Origin: Acinetobacter dispersus
Lineage (GTDB): Bacteria > Pseudomonadota > Gammaproteobacteria > Pseudomonadales > Moraxellaceae
Reading direction: 5' to 3'
Assembly (NCBI RefSeq): GCF_009884975.1
Contig: NZ_CP041970.1
Location: forward strand, 1,054,001 to 1,118,000
Length of the DNA stretch: 64,000 nucleotides
Shown: piece by piece, positions 10,977 to 19,191 of the stretch
Numbering within the stretch: position 1 is the first letter of the stretch
Layout of the letters: each line of letters begins with the position of its first letter
Notes under the pieces: generated by a model
Database searches by the model: none
Told to the model about the DNA's origin: nothing
What the model saw: only the letters and a program-made list of their open reading frames with translations
Position numbers and translations under genes: made by a program

Positions 10977-11852
10977 ATGACAACAAATCCTGATGATCGC
11001 AACCCAAGTCCAGACCATGCAGAAGACAATGCTTTTTTCCCATCGCCATATTCGCTCAGCCAATACACCTCGGCAAAAACAGATTACGATGGCACGACTT
11101 ATCCAAACCCATATCAAGGCGACAAACGGATTTTAATGATTGCAACAGATGAACGTTATATCTTGATGCAAAACGAAAAATTCTTTTCTACAGGAAATCA
11201 CCCAGTAGAAATGTTATTGCCAATGTTCCACTTGGATAATGCAGGTTTTGCCTTTGATGTGGCAACACTTTCGGGCAATCCAGTTAAGTTGGAAATGTGG
11301 GCGATGCCGAATGAAGAACAAGTGGTCTTAGATACTTATAAAAAATATGAAAAGCAACTCAAAGCACCACTGAAGTTGGCAGATATTTTGGAACAAGCCC
11401 TAAGTCCAGATTCACCTTATGCAGGTATCTTTATTCCAGGTGGGCATGGTGTACTGGCTAAAATTCCAGAAAGTGCAGAAGTAAAAGCTCTGCTAAAGTG
11501 GGCTGTTGAAAATGATAAATATGTGATTACGCTGTGTCATGGTCCTGCATCTTTACTCGCTGCGGCTGTTGATGAAAATCCACAAGATTATATTTTTAAA
11601 GATTATCAGATTTGTGTGTTCCCAGATGCTTTGGATAAAGGTCCGAATATTGAGATTGGTTACATGCCGGGTCAATTGCCATGGTTGGTTGGTGAAAATC
11701 TTGAGAAGCTGGGCGTCAAAATCTTGAACAAGGGAATTACAGGACAAGTACATCAAGATCGAAAATTATTAACAGGTGATAGTCCACTTGCATCTAATAA
11801 TCTTGGGAAACTTGCTGCGACAACCTTATTGGCAGATCCAGAATTCAATTAA
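10977..11852 (+). CDS. hchA: Hsp31 glyoxalase III / protein deglycase
   Basis: DJ-1/PfpI-superfamily protein of 291 residues that converts methylglyoxal to lactate without glutathione and acts as a holding chaperone. It aligns along its length with E. coli HchA, including [18 protein letters not shown] near the start, [12 protein letters not shown] (glutamate of the catalytic site) and the nucleophile elbow ITLCHGPAS with Cys187-His188, and the [15 protein letters not shown]-terminus. Cytoplasmic. With the preceding AraC-reductase pair and frmRA it makes an aldehyde-stress neighbourhood. A terminator follows. Confidence 0.94.
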   Translation: MTTNPDDRNPSPDHAEDNAFFPSPYSLSQYTSAKTDYDGTTYPNPYQGDKRILMIATDERYILMQNEKFFSTGNHPVEMLLPMFHLDNAGFAFDVATLSGNPVKLEMWAMPNEEQVVLDTYKKYEKQLKAPLKLADILEQALSPDSPYAGIFIPGGHGVLAKIPESAEVKALLKWAVENDKYVITLCHGPASLLAAAVDENPQDYIFKDYQICVFPDALDKGPNIEIGYMPGQLPWLVGENLEKLGVKILNKGITGQVHQDRKLLTGDSPLASNNLGKLAATTLLADPEFN

Positions 11853-11870
11853 ATAGTTGCTGAAAAAGTA

Positions 11871-11900
11871 AAAAGCCTAACTCAATTGTTGGGCTTTTTT
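11871..11900 (+). terminator. Rho-independent terminator after hchA
   Basis: AAGCC...GGCTT hairpin with an extended AAC/GTT stem, followed directly by six T residues. It lies 18 bases after the hchA stop. Confidence 0.85.
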
Positions 11901-12089
11901 ATATAAAAGATTCTGATGAGCATGATTAAAATTTGCTTATCTCGCCGTCTAATTTTCACAGTATTTTCCATGCCCAATCTTCGACAAAGTAACATTTAAC
12001 TGACAGCTAAATTACATTTATGTCATTTGAACCTATTTCCAGTTTTGAGACGCTATTATCATCTTAAGCATAGCTTTAGCAGGTTTAAG

Positions 12090-12767
12090 ATGAAGATATT
12101 ACTAGTCGAAGATGATCAGAAAACAGGGAGTTATCTTAAACAAACGTTATCAGAAGCGGGTTATATGATTGATTGGGTGACAGATGAAATTACAGCAAAA
12201 CATCTGACACTCATCTTGGGCGAATATGATTTGGTGGTATTGGATGTGATGTTTTCTGGTTTAAATGACTGGAATATACTGAATGATGTCGGAAGAAATG
12301 GCAGAAAAATGCCGATTTTATTTTTGATAGCCCATGATCAAATTGGAGAGCGTATTAAAGGATTTGGTCTTTCTTTCACTTTTGCAGAATTACTCGCACG
12401 GATTAAAAGCTTATTGGCCAGAGAGCCACGAAGTAGTGAAAGTAGCAAGATCAGTGTTGCAGATCTTGAATTGGATTTATGGAAACGTTGTGTCAGCCGT
12501 GCAGGGCAACGGATTAATCTCACAGCCCAAGAATACGCATTGATGGAACTATTTATGAGTAGACGTGGGGAAATTTTGCCTAGAGCCCTCATTGCGTCTC
12601 AGATCTGTGATATGAGCTATGATCGTGATACAAAAGCAGTAGAAGTGGCAATTAGTCGTTTAAGAAATAAAATTGATCGCAACTTTTTACCCAAGCTTAT
12701 TCATAATATTTATGGAATGGGTTATGTACTCGAAGAGTGGAATCGGGTTCGTGCCAGAAAACATTAA
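12090..12767 (+). CDS. degenerate orphan OmpR-family response regulator (CusR paralogue)
   Basis: Closely resembles the CusR-like regulator encoded at 41137-41820, with receiver domain (about 1-112) and winged-helix DNA-binding domain (about 125-222). The phosphoacceptor Asp52 and the acidic pair Asp8/Asp9 are present, but the conserved Thr is Ile80, the loop after the acceptor is altered (SGLND in place of PKLDG), and about eight residues including the invariant Lys of the [10 protein letters not shown] segment are missing in frame. The DNA-binding half is intact. No kinase gene adjoins. ATG 12090 follows an AGG and matches the family start. It probably works without normal phosphorylation, or is decaying. 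Confidence 0.85.
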   Translation: MKILLVEDDQKTGSYLKQTLSEAGYMIDWVTDEITAKHLTLILGEYDLVVLDVMFSGLNDWNILNDVGRNGRKMPILFLIAHDQIGERIKGFGLSFTFAELLARIKSLLAREPRSSESSKISVADLELDLWKRCVSRAGQRINLTAQEYALMELFMSRRGEILPRALIASQICDMSYDRDTKAVEVAISRLRNKIDRNFLPKLIHNIYGMGYVLEEWNRVRARKH

Positions 12768-12807
12768 GATTCAGTCATTAGAAATGATTAAATAAATTGT
12801 ACTGATC

Positions 12808-12829
12808 AATTGTCAGCTATTTGACAATT
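12808..12829. repeat. inverted repeat AATTGTCA-N6-TGACAATT
   Basis: Perfect 8-base inverted repeat with a 6-base spacer, between the degenerate regulator and the panE-like gene. The half-sites TTGTCA/TGACAA are those of the CusR box but in the opposite (everted) order. No T-run follows, so an operator is more likely than a terminator. Confidence 0.5.
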
Positions 12830-12890
12830 CAGGATTAAGATTCTGATTAAAGTAATGCTGAGATGTAAAACAACTAGTTTGGGATGATGA

Positions 12891-13892
12891 ATGAAAATAT
12901 GTATTTATGGCGCAGGCAGTATCGGATGCTATCTAGGTGGGCGATTAGCCGTCGCTGGGTATGATGTCGATTTCATTGTTCGGCCTAAAATACAGCAACA
13001 ACTTGAACAATATGGGCTGACTGTTTCGGATTATCTCTGTGAAAAAAATAGTGTTCCAGCAAGTAAGCTGCAACTTGGTACAGATCCAAACATTGCTGCT
13101 CAGACTGATATCATTTTTGTCTGTGTGAAATCAGCAGCGACTGAGCAAGTCGCTGCTGAATTAAAAGATATTCTGAAGAAAAAAACCATCATCATCAGTT
13201 TTCAGAACGGCTTAACTAATGTCGGAATTCTAAAGCAGGTTTTATCTGAACATACAATTCTTGAAGGTATGGTTCCTTTTAATGTCGCTGCTTTAGGGAA
13301 TGGTGTCTTTCATCAAGGTACGGAAGGGGCTTTGTATGTGAAAAAACATGAAGCCTTAGGCGAGCTTGTGAACGCATTTAATGCAGCCCATCTTGAGCTT
13401 AAACTTGAACAAGATATGCAAGCGATTCAATGGGCAAAGTTACTGCTAAATCTGAATAATTCAGTCAATGCTTTATCTCAGCTTCCACTCAAGCAACAAC
13501 TTTCTATTCGAGCCTATCGTCAATGTTTGGCAATGGCACAGGCGGAAGCCTTAGAACTTCTGAAATTTGCTAAAATTAAGCCTGCACAACTTACTGCTGT
13601 GCCTGCTCAGGTTCTGCCTAAAGTATTAAGTCTTCCAAATTTTATTTTTAATCTACTCAGCAAGAAAATGTTGGCGATTGATCCACTGGCTCGATCTTCA
13701 ATGGCTGATGATCTTGCGGCGGGTCGAGCCACTGAAATTGACTGGATTAATGGTGAAATTGTTAACTTAGCCACACAGCTCAACTTACAGGCACCCATCA
13801 ATAGTAAGTTAATCCAACTGGTTAAGCAGGCAGAAAATATATCTAAAGCTTGGTCTGCGAAAGAACTAAAAAAGGTGTTAGAAACTGCCTAA
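12891..13892 (+). CDS. 2-dehydropantoate 2-reductase family protein
   Basis: A 333-residue protein with the N-terminal NADPH Rossmann motif GAGSIGCYLGG (about 7-17), the central motif SFQNGLTN and the C-terminal ApbA/PanE helical domain. Ketopantoate reductase makes pantoate for CoA synthesis, but the family has many paralogues of unknown substrate, so panE itself cannot be asserted. It stands as a single gene ended by a shared terminator. Confidence 0.82.
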   Translation: MKICIYGAGSIGCYLGGRLAVAGYDVDFIVRPKIQQQLEQYGLTVSDYLCEKNSVPASKLQLGTDPNIAAQTDIIFVCVKSAATEQVAAELKDILKKKTIIISFQNGLTNVGILKQVLSEHTILEGMVPFNVAALGNGVFHQGTEGALYVKKHEALGELVNAFNAAHLELKLEQDMQAIQWAKLLLNLNNSVNALSQLPLKQQLSIRAYRQCLAMAQAEALELLKFAKIKPAQLTAVPAQVLPKVLSLPNFIFNLLSKKMLAIDPLARSSMADDLAAGRATEIDWINGEIVNLATQLNLQAPINSKLIQLVKQAENISKAWSAKELKKVLETA

Positions 13893-13909
13893 TTCACGAA
13901 CAAAATAAA

Positions 13910-13941
13910 AGCCTTAGCATATTGAGATCTATGCTAAGGCT
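13910..13941. terminator. bidirectional terminator
   Basis: Near-perfect 12-base stem (AGCCTTAGCATA and its complement, loop 8) with A-rich DNA on the left and TGTTTT on the right. It lies between the convergent panE-like gene and the BASS transporter gene and can serve both. Confidence 0.88.
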
Positions 13942-13966
13942 GTTTTGATCGTAAATGTAAAAGACT

Positions 13967-14839
13967 TTAAATCTTGGCTGTTTCTTGTGGTCCAAATCGA
14001 GTAATCAAAATGCCAAAAATGGTTGCGAAGATATACATAAAGATTGAATAGACTGCGGCAGGCATTGCAATAGTAGTACTGGCCATAATAGTCAATGCAA
14101 TGGTCATTGCGAGCGTACTGTTATGAATCCCGATTTCAAAAGCACAGGCTCTCGCTTGATAAGAGCTGATACCAAATAGTCGAGGTACAAAATAACCAAT
14201 ACAAAGACTAATTGCACAGAATAGCGCTGTGGCTAGTCCAATTTGACCAATATATTCAATAAGATTACTTCGCTCTTTTATAATTGCGCCAAGGATGATA
14301 ATGACAAGAAAAACCACTGCAAAGATGCGAACAGGACGATTCAGTTTTTCAGCTGTGTGAGGGGCATAATGTCGGATCAGCATCCCAATAGCTACAGGCA
14401 CGAGAATGATTGCAAATACTTGAAGTACTTTAGAAAATTGCAATCCAAGCTGCTGACCTTCATTCATAAAATGTAGAATCGAGAAATTCACAATAAAAGG
14501 TAAGAAAATGGCTGCAATAATGGCATTGATTGCAGTTAAGCTAATATTCAGTGCGATATCGCCTTTGTATAAATAGCTAAAGAGATTTGCTGTAGAGCCG
14601 CCAGGAGATGCTGCAAGTAGCATTAAACCTACGGCAAGTAATGGAGGTAAAGCCAGTATCTTACAAATCAAGAATGCAATACCAACCAATAAAATCAGCT
14701 GACAAAACAGAGCAATTAAAACCGCTTTAGGGTGCTTACTCACCCGTGCAAAGTCTTTAAGGGTGAGTTCTAAACCCAAGCCCGCCATTACGATTGCCAA
14801 AGCGATGGGTAAAAAAAGTGTAATTAGTCCAGAATCCAT
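13967..14839 (-). CDS. bile acid:sodium symporter (BASS) family transporter
   Basis: Integral inner-membrane protein of 290 residues with about nine to ten hydrophobic segments. The motif LLAASPGGSTANLFSYLYKGD and the later segment EIGIHNSTLAMTIAL are hallmarks of the SBF/BASS family, which couples sodium to uptake of organic anions. The substrate is unknown. The ribosome site AAGGAAT precedes the ATG. The divergent exporter operon lies across a 745-base AT-rich region. Confidence 0.88.
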   Translation of the reverse strand: MDSGLITLFLPIALAIVMAGLGLELTLKDFARVSKHPKAVLIALFCQLILLVGIAFLICKILALPPLLAVGLMLLAASPGGSTANLFSYLYKGDIALNISLTAINAIIAAIFLPFIVNFSILHFMNEGQQLGLQFSKVLQVFAIILVPVAIGMLIRHYAPHTAEKLNRPVRIFAVVFLVIIILGAIIKERSNLIEYIGQIGLATALFCAISLCIGYFVPRLFGISSYQARACAFEIGIHNSTLAMTIALTIMASTTIAMPAAVYSIFMYIFATIFGILITRFGPQETAKI

Positions 14840-15584
14840 AGTTCGTTATTCCTTTTTAGATCAATTCAATATTATTTCCCAATCATTTTTATAGGATTTT
14901 GTCCGATCAAATCACAACTTAGCAGCATCTAAGTTGATATCATTTTTAACCTTAAAACATATCTAAATAACAGTTTTAACATAAAATTTAAGATTTTTAC
15001 TGTCTAGCTAATCAATTAACATATTTAGATTATTAATTCTAATGATTTCTTTAGCTAAAAAAAATTATTCATTTTTATTTCAAAGTGTGCGATTTATCAC
15101 ATTTTATTTAATTGGAGTTTAGAAAAATTAATAAGAGAAAAATCAAGTTTTTGCATTTTTACATTTTATAACTCTTTATTAGTTTTGTTAATTGGCTAAT
15201 TGTTGTGTGTAAATTAACCAAACTGCAAAGTTTATTTGACTAAATAGTAAAAACAAAATTTAAATTTATGAAAATAATATTTATATAATTAACAATGGTG
15301 TATACTGCATCCTCACATATGAAAATGCGAATCATTTAGGTTTTCTTCAAACTTTCATGATTCTTAAACAATAACTTTATAATATGCGACCAATTGGCAG
15401 AAAAATAAAAATCAGATGTAAAAAAGGTCAATGACTCTTTGTTACTTTAAGAAAGATAATTTGCGCCGATTATTACATTGTAACTATTTATTTATATAAA
15501 AATAAGTGAATAGTTATGTGAAAAGATGACCATTTTAGTGTGGCTCAAAATAAAAACTGTATTATTACAAATAGCGGAATAAAT
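14840..15584. other. long AT-rich intergenic region
   Basis: This 745-base stretch holds no convincing reading frame. It is much richer in A and T than the surrounding genes and separates two divergent genes. It presumably carries both promoters and, given its composition, could be bound by an H-NS-like silencer. A Fur-like box lies near 15321. The transcript leader of the exporter operon would be long, about 270 bases. Confidence 0.6.
15301..15339 (+). promoter_or_regulatory. putative promoter with Fur-like box
   Basis: TATACT at 15301-15306 is a reasonable -10 element, without a strong -35. Immediately downstream, 15321-15339 contains AAATG-N5-CATTT within AATGCGAATCATT, matching about 13 of 19 positions of the Fur consensus. 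Fur bound here would block initiation. This is inference from consensus matching only. Confidence 0.45.
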
Positions 15585-16646
15585 ATGGATAACGTAGCTC
15601 AGCTCGAAACTGATACTAATTTCCAAAGTCGAAAAAAAATAACTTGGGCTGTTTTTAGTGTGCTCATCTTATTTCTGATCTTAGGTATTGCATATTATTT
15701 TTTGGTCTATCGATTCTACCAATCTACTGATAATGCCTATGTGCAAGCTGATGTCACTTGGGTGATGCCAAAAATATCAGGAGAAGTTGTCGAGCTGATT
15801 ATTAACGACAATCAGTTTGTGAAAAAGGGGGAAGCTTTAGCAATTTTAGATCACCGTGATTATCAAGCGCGTTATGATCAAGCAAAGTCTTTGGTGACGC
15901 TCAAACAAGCTGCACTTGCAGTACAGCAACAAAATGAAAAATCCGCAAAATCATCGATTAGTGAAGCCAATAGTGGGGTTGTTGCAGCGCAAGCGGATTT
16001 ATCTCGCTTGAAAAAAGATTTCATCCGTTATCAGGATTTGCTCAAAGATGGGGTAATTACCCGACAGAATTTTGAAGGTATCCAATCTCAGTACTTAACT
16101 GCACAAGCACAGGTTTCTAAAGCACAGGCAACGGTGAATGCTGCTGAAGCTCAGTTGGGTAGCTTACAAGCCAGTCGTGCGCAGTTATTGGCTGATATCC
16201 AAAATGCCAACGCCACTTTAGATCTTTATCAAATCGATCTTTCATCTTCGAAAGTGGTCAGCCCTGTAACAGGCAAAGTCGGCAGTCTTGCAATCCAAAA
16301 AGGTTCGCGCGTTTCACCGCAAACACGATTGATGGCGATTATTCCTGAGAAAAGTTTGTATGTACAAGCAAACTTCAAAGAAACCCAAATTGAAAAAATG
16401 CATATTGGGCAGGAAGTTAAATTAAAAATTGATGCTTATCCAAGCCTGACCTATACAGGAAAAATTGAAAGCTTTTCTCCCGCATCAGGTGCAACTTTTT
16501 CACTGATGCCACCAGACAATGCGACGGGGAATTTTAACAAAGTAGTACAGCGTATTCCTGTACGGATTGCAATTGATTCGAGTCCACACATTGATCTTAT
16601 AAAACCTGGAATGTCAGTCAGTGCGACTGTTGATCTAAGAACTTAA
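15585..16646 (+). CDS. HlyD/EmrA-family membrane fusion protein
   Basis: Periplasmic adaptor of a tripartite efflux pump, 353 residues. One N-terminal membrane anchor (about 17-39), a first lipoyl half (QADVTWVMPKISGEVVELI), a long coiled-coil hairpin rich in Ala, Gln and Lys, and the second half with VVSPVTGKVGSLAIQKGSRV. The ATG at 15585 has CGGA at good spacing; an upstream in-frame GTG at 15540 is less convincing. It pairs with the MFS pump 24 bases downstream and the TolC-like channel further along. Confidence 0.92.
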   Translation: MDNVAQLETDTNFQSRKKITWAVFSVLILFLILGIAYYFLVYRFYQSTDNAYVQADVTWVMPKISGEVVELIINDNQFVKKGEALAILDHRDYQARYDQAKSLVTLKQAALAVQQQNEKSAKSSISEANSGVVAAQADLSRLKKDFIRYQDLLKDGVITRQNFEGIQSQYLTAQAQVSKAQATVNAAEAQLGSLQASRAQLLADIQNANATLDLYQIDLSSSKVVSPVTGKVGSLAIQKGSRVSPQTRLMAIIPEKSLYVQANFKETQIEKMHIGQEVKLKIDAYPSLTYTGKIESFSPASGATFSLMPPDNATGNFNKVVQRIPVRIAIDSSPHIDLIKPGMSVSATVDLRT

Positions 16647-16670
16647 TCAGAAAGTTTTAGGTATAAGAAA

Positions 16671-18218
16671 ATGAATAAATCGAACCAAGATGAGTGGAAG
16701 TTTGCGCCAAAAACAGCTTGGCTGATTTTTGCTGCCATGATTTTTGGTAATTTCATGGCGATTCTGGATATTCAAATTGTTGCGAGTTCTTTGAACGAAG
16801 TACAAGCAGGCATGAGTGCCAGCCGTTATGAGGTGACATGGGTTCAAACGGTTTACTTAATTGCTGAAATTATTGCCATTCCAATGTCGAGTATTGTATC
16901 TCGGGTACTCTCGACACGTATCTATTACACCATTTGTGCCATTGGATTCACGATCAGTTCTTTACTGTGTGCTTTGGCTTGGAACTTGGAAAGTCTGTTG
17001 GTATTTCGCGCGTTTCAAGGCTTTATGGGCGGAGGTATGATTCCAACCTCAATGACGGCGTTATACCTGCTGTTTCCTGAAGCAAAACGTGCTTTGCCAT
17101 TGGTGATGTTCGGCATGATCAGTACCTTAGGTCCTGCCATTGGCCCAACCATTGGCGGATGGTTGACCAACAATTTTTCATGGCACTGGATGTTCCTGAT
17201 CAATATCATCCCAGGCATTTTAATCGCGACGATTATTTACTCTGGCCCCAATATAGATCGTGCGAATTACTCACTCATCAAAACCATGGACTGGTTCAGC
17301 TTGATTGGTATGGCGATGTTCTTGGGTGGTTTGGAGTATTTCTTGGACGAAGGGGCACGTCATGACTGGTTAGCCGATACTGGTGTACGTATTGCATTCA
17401 TCATCTGCCTGATTGGTGGAATGATTTTCTTCTCACGCAGTTTTACTCAGCCTAAACCGCTATTAGATCTCAGCGTATTTAAAAATAAAAACTTCGCTCT
17501 AAGTTGCATGATTACCTTTGTGATTGGTATGGCCCTGTATGGCTTGGGCTACATGATTCCTGTATTTCTTGGGCAAGTCCGAGAAATGAACAGTAGTCAA
17601 ATCGGTCATATCATGATGGTAACAGGCATTGTCATGTTCTGTTTTGCGCCATTTCTTGCTTGGCTTATTCCGAATTTTGATACCCGAAAAACCGTATTTG
17701 TTGGCATGGTCTTGGCGGGTTTTGGTGTTTGGCTCAATTCACATCTCAGTATTCACAGCGATTATGACTTTATGTTCTGGCCGCAAATCTATCGTGGCAT
17801 TGGCCTGATGATTTGTCTGATCGTGGTCTCGCATTTAGCGATGAGCACCTTACCACTAACTAAAGTTGCTGATGCTAGTGGTATTTACAACCTGATGCGC
17901 AACATTGGTGGTGCTGTGGGATTGGCATTAATCAATTCTTCACTGGACTGGCTAACGGCATTACATGTCACCCAAATTAATCAATATATGACACCGCAAA
18001 ATTGGATCTTTATTGAAAGGTTAGACCAACTGACTGCACAGTACCAAGAAGTCGGTGCCAATGCGCAGCAAATCGCCCTGAGTGTGATTTATCGCGATAT
18101 TCACTACCAAGCACTTACTTCAAGTTTTAATGATTTATTGCGTATGTTGGCCATCATTATGTTTGTGGCGGCTTTCTTAACCATTTTTATGGATAGGGGG
18201 AAGAAAATGGACATATAG
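16671..18218 (+). CDS. DHA2-family MFS efflux transporter (EmrB-like)
   Basis: Inner-membrane proton-driven exporter of 515 residues with about 14 hydrophobic helices. Visible DHA2 features include FMAILDIQIVASSLNEVQ in the first helix and the motif-C-like GPAIGPTIGGWLTNNFSWHWMF. Next to an EmrA-type adaptor and with a TolC-like channel in the same unit, it forms a tripartite pump. The substrate is unknown; a product of the neighbouring GH3/GNAT enzymes is the natural candidate. A 151-base gap with a weak GGGG/CCCC hairpin separates it from the next gene. Confidence 0.93.
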   Translation: MNKSNQDEWKFAPKTAWLIFAAMIFGNFMAILDIQIVASSLNEVQAGMSASRYEVTWVQTVYLIAEIIAIPMSSIVSRVLSTRIYYTICAIGFTISSLLCALAWNLESLLVFRAFQGFMGGGMIPTSMTALYLLFPEAKRALPLVMFGMISTLGPAIGPTIGGWLTNNFSWHWMFLINIIPGILIATIIYSGPNIDRANYSLIKTMDWFSLIGMAMFLGGLEYFLDEGARHDWLADTGVRIAFIICLIGGMIFFSRSFTQPKPLLDLSVFKNKNFALSCMITFVIGMALYGLGYMIPVFLGQVREMNSSQIGHIMMVTGIVMFCFAPFLAWLIPNFDTRKTVFVGMVLAGFGVWLNSHLSIHSDYDFMFWPQIYRGIGLMICLIVVSHLAMSTLPLTKVADASGIYNLMRNIGGAVGLALINSSLDWLTALHVTQINQYMTPQNWIFIERLDQLTAQYQEVGANAQQIALSVIYRDIHYQALTSSFNDLLRMLAIIMFVAAFLTIFMDRGKKMDI

Positions 18219-18369
18219 AGATTTAATGCTAGAGGGTTTTCATATAACGAAAAAATAATCGGGGCATCTATAACAACATACCCCGTCATAAAAAGAACAG
18301 TGATACGCATTTTTATATTTCTTTATGAGATAGGGGAATTTGCATATCCAAATTTAGAGGTACAAGCTG

Positions 18370-19191
18370 ATGATTAATACAACATATAAACTGATCTCAA
18401 GATTCAATAACAAAGAATCTACCTATGGCCAATATGTCGAGAAGGAACAAATCGATATTGACCGCTTAAAAGTGATGTACTCCATTTATGAGCAGTATTA
18501 TGAGAACACCAAATTTTCCATCTTTGTAGATGATTTTAAAAAGAAAAGTGGTGCGATCTTAATTTTCAACTCAGAAACGGATGAAATTGTTGGGTTCTCT
18601 ACAGTGGTGGTTCAACATTTTTATTTAAATGGTAAAGACTATACGGTGTTATTTAGTGGCGATACGGTGATTTTAAGAGCGTATTGGGGCACACGTACAC
18701 TGCAAAGTACTATGCTTAAGCTGATGATTAAGTTACGGGTGAAATATCCGTTTAATGAGCTGTATTGGTTACTGATTTCAAAAGGTTATAAAACCTATTT
18801 ACTGCTCGCGAACAACTATTATGTGTACTATCCAAATATCAAAGATGAAAATCAGCATTTGTCGACAGTGGTTGAACATTATTGTGAGAATTTCTTTGGT
18901 GAGTACTATGATAAAGAAGCAGGTTTATTAAACTTTGGAAATGACTATCAACCGCTGAAAGGTGAAGTTGCGCCTATTACTGAAGAAATGAGAGCAAAGA
19001 ATCCAAATATTCATTTCTTTGAACAGATGAATCCAACATGGACAGTAGGTACAGAGCTACCGTGTATTGGTCGTTTAGGCTGGAAAGATATTGCACGTTT
19101 TCCAGTTAAATTGATGACCAAACCTGCCAGTAAAGGTCGATGCGAAGCATTGTTAAAGACACCTGCAAATCGTCAAGGAGTCTTACAATGA
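18370..19191 (+). CDS. GNAT-like protein of unknown function in the GH3 operon
   Basis: A 273-residue soluble protein I do not recognise with certainty. The middle part (about 60-145) has the layout of a GNAT acyltransferase: the strand pair EIVGFSTVVVQHFYLNGKDYTVLFSGDTVI, a helix, then ELYWLLISKGYKTYLLL and an aromatic stretch. The usual acetyl-CoA pyrophosphate loop is not obvious. Its stop overlaps the start of the GH3 gene as ATGA, implying translational coupling and a shared pathway. It may supply or transfer the acyl group, or act as a partner protein. Confidence 0.6.
   Translation: MINTTYKLISRFNNKESTYGQYVEKEQIDIDRLKVMYSIYEQYYENTKFSIFVDDFKKKSGAILIFNSETDEIVGFSTVVVQHFYLNGKDYTVLFSGDTVILRAYWGTRTLQSTMLKLMIKLRVKYPFNELYWLLISKGYKTYLLLANNYYVYYPNIKDENQHLSTVVEHYCENFFGEYYDKEAGLLNFGNDYQPLKGEVAPITEEMRAKNPNIHFFEQMNPTWTVGTELPCIGRLGWKDIARFPVKLMTKPASKGRCEALLKTPANRQGVLQ

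Noticed and set aside
12000..12026. CusR box upstream of the degenerate regulator
   Set aside because: TGACA and TGTCA are present but 15 bases apart, far from the two-base gap of a CusR box.
18257..18290. Terminator between the MFS pump and the GNAT-like gene
   Set aside because: Only a five-base CGGGG/CCCCG stem with a long loop and no T-run; insufficient to split the operon.
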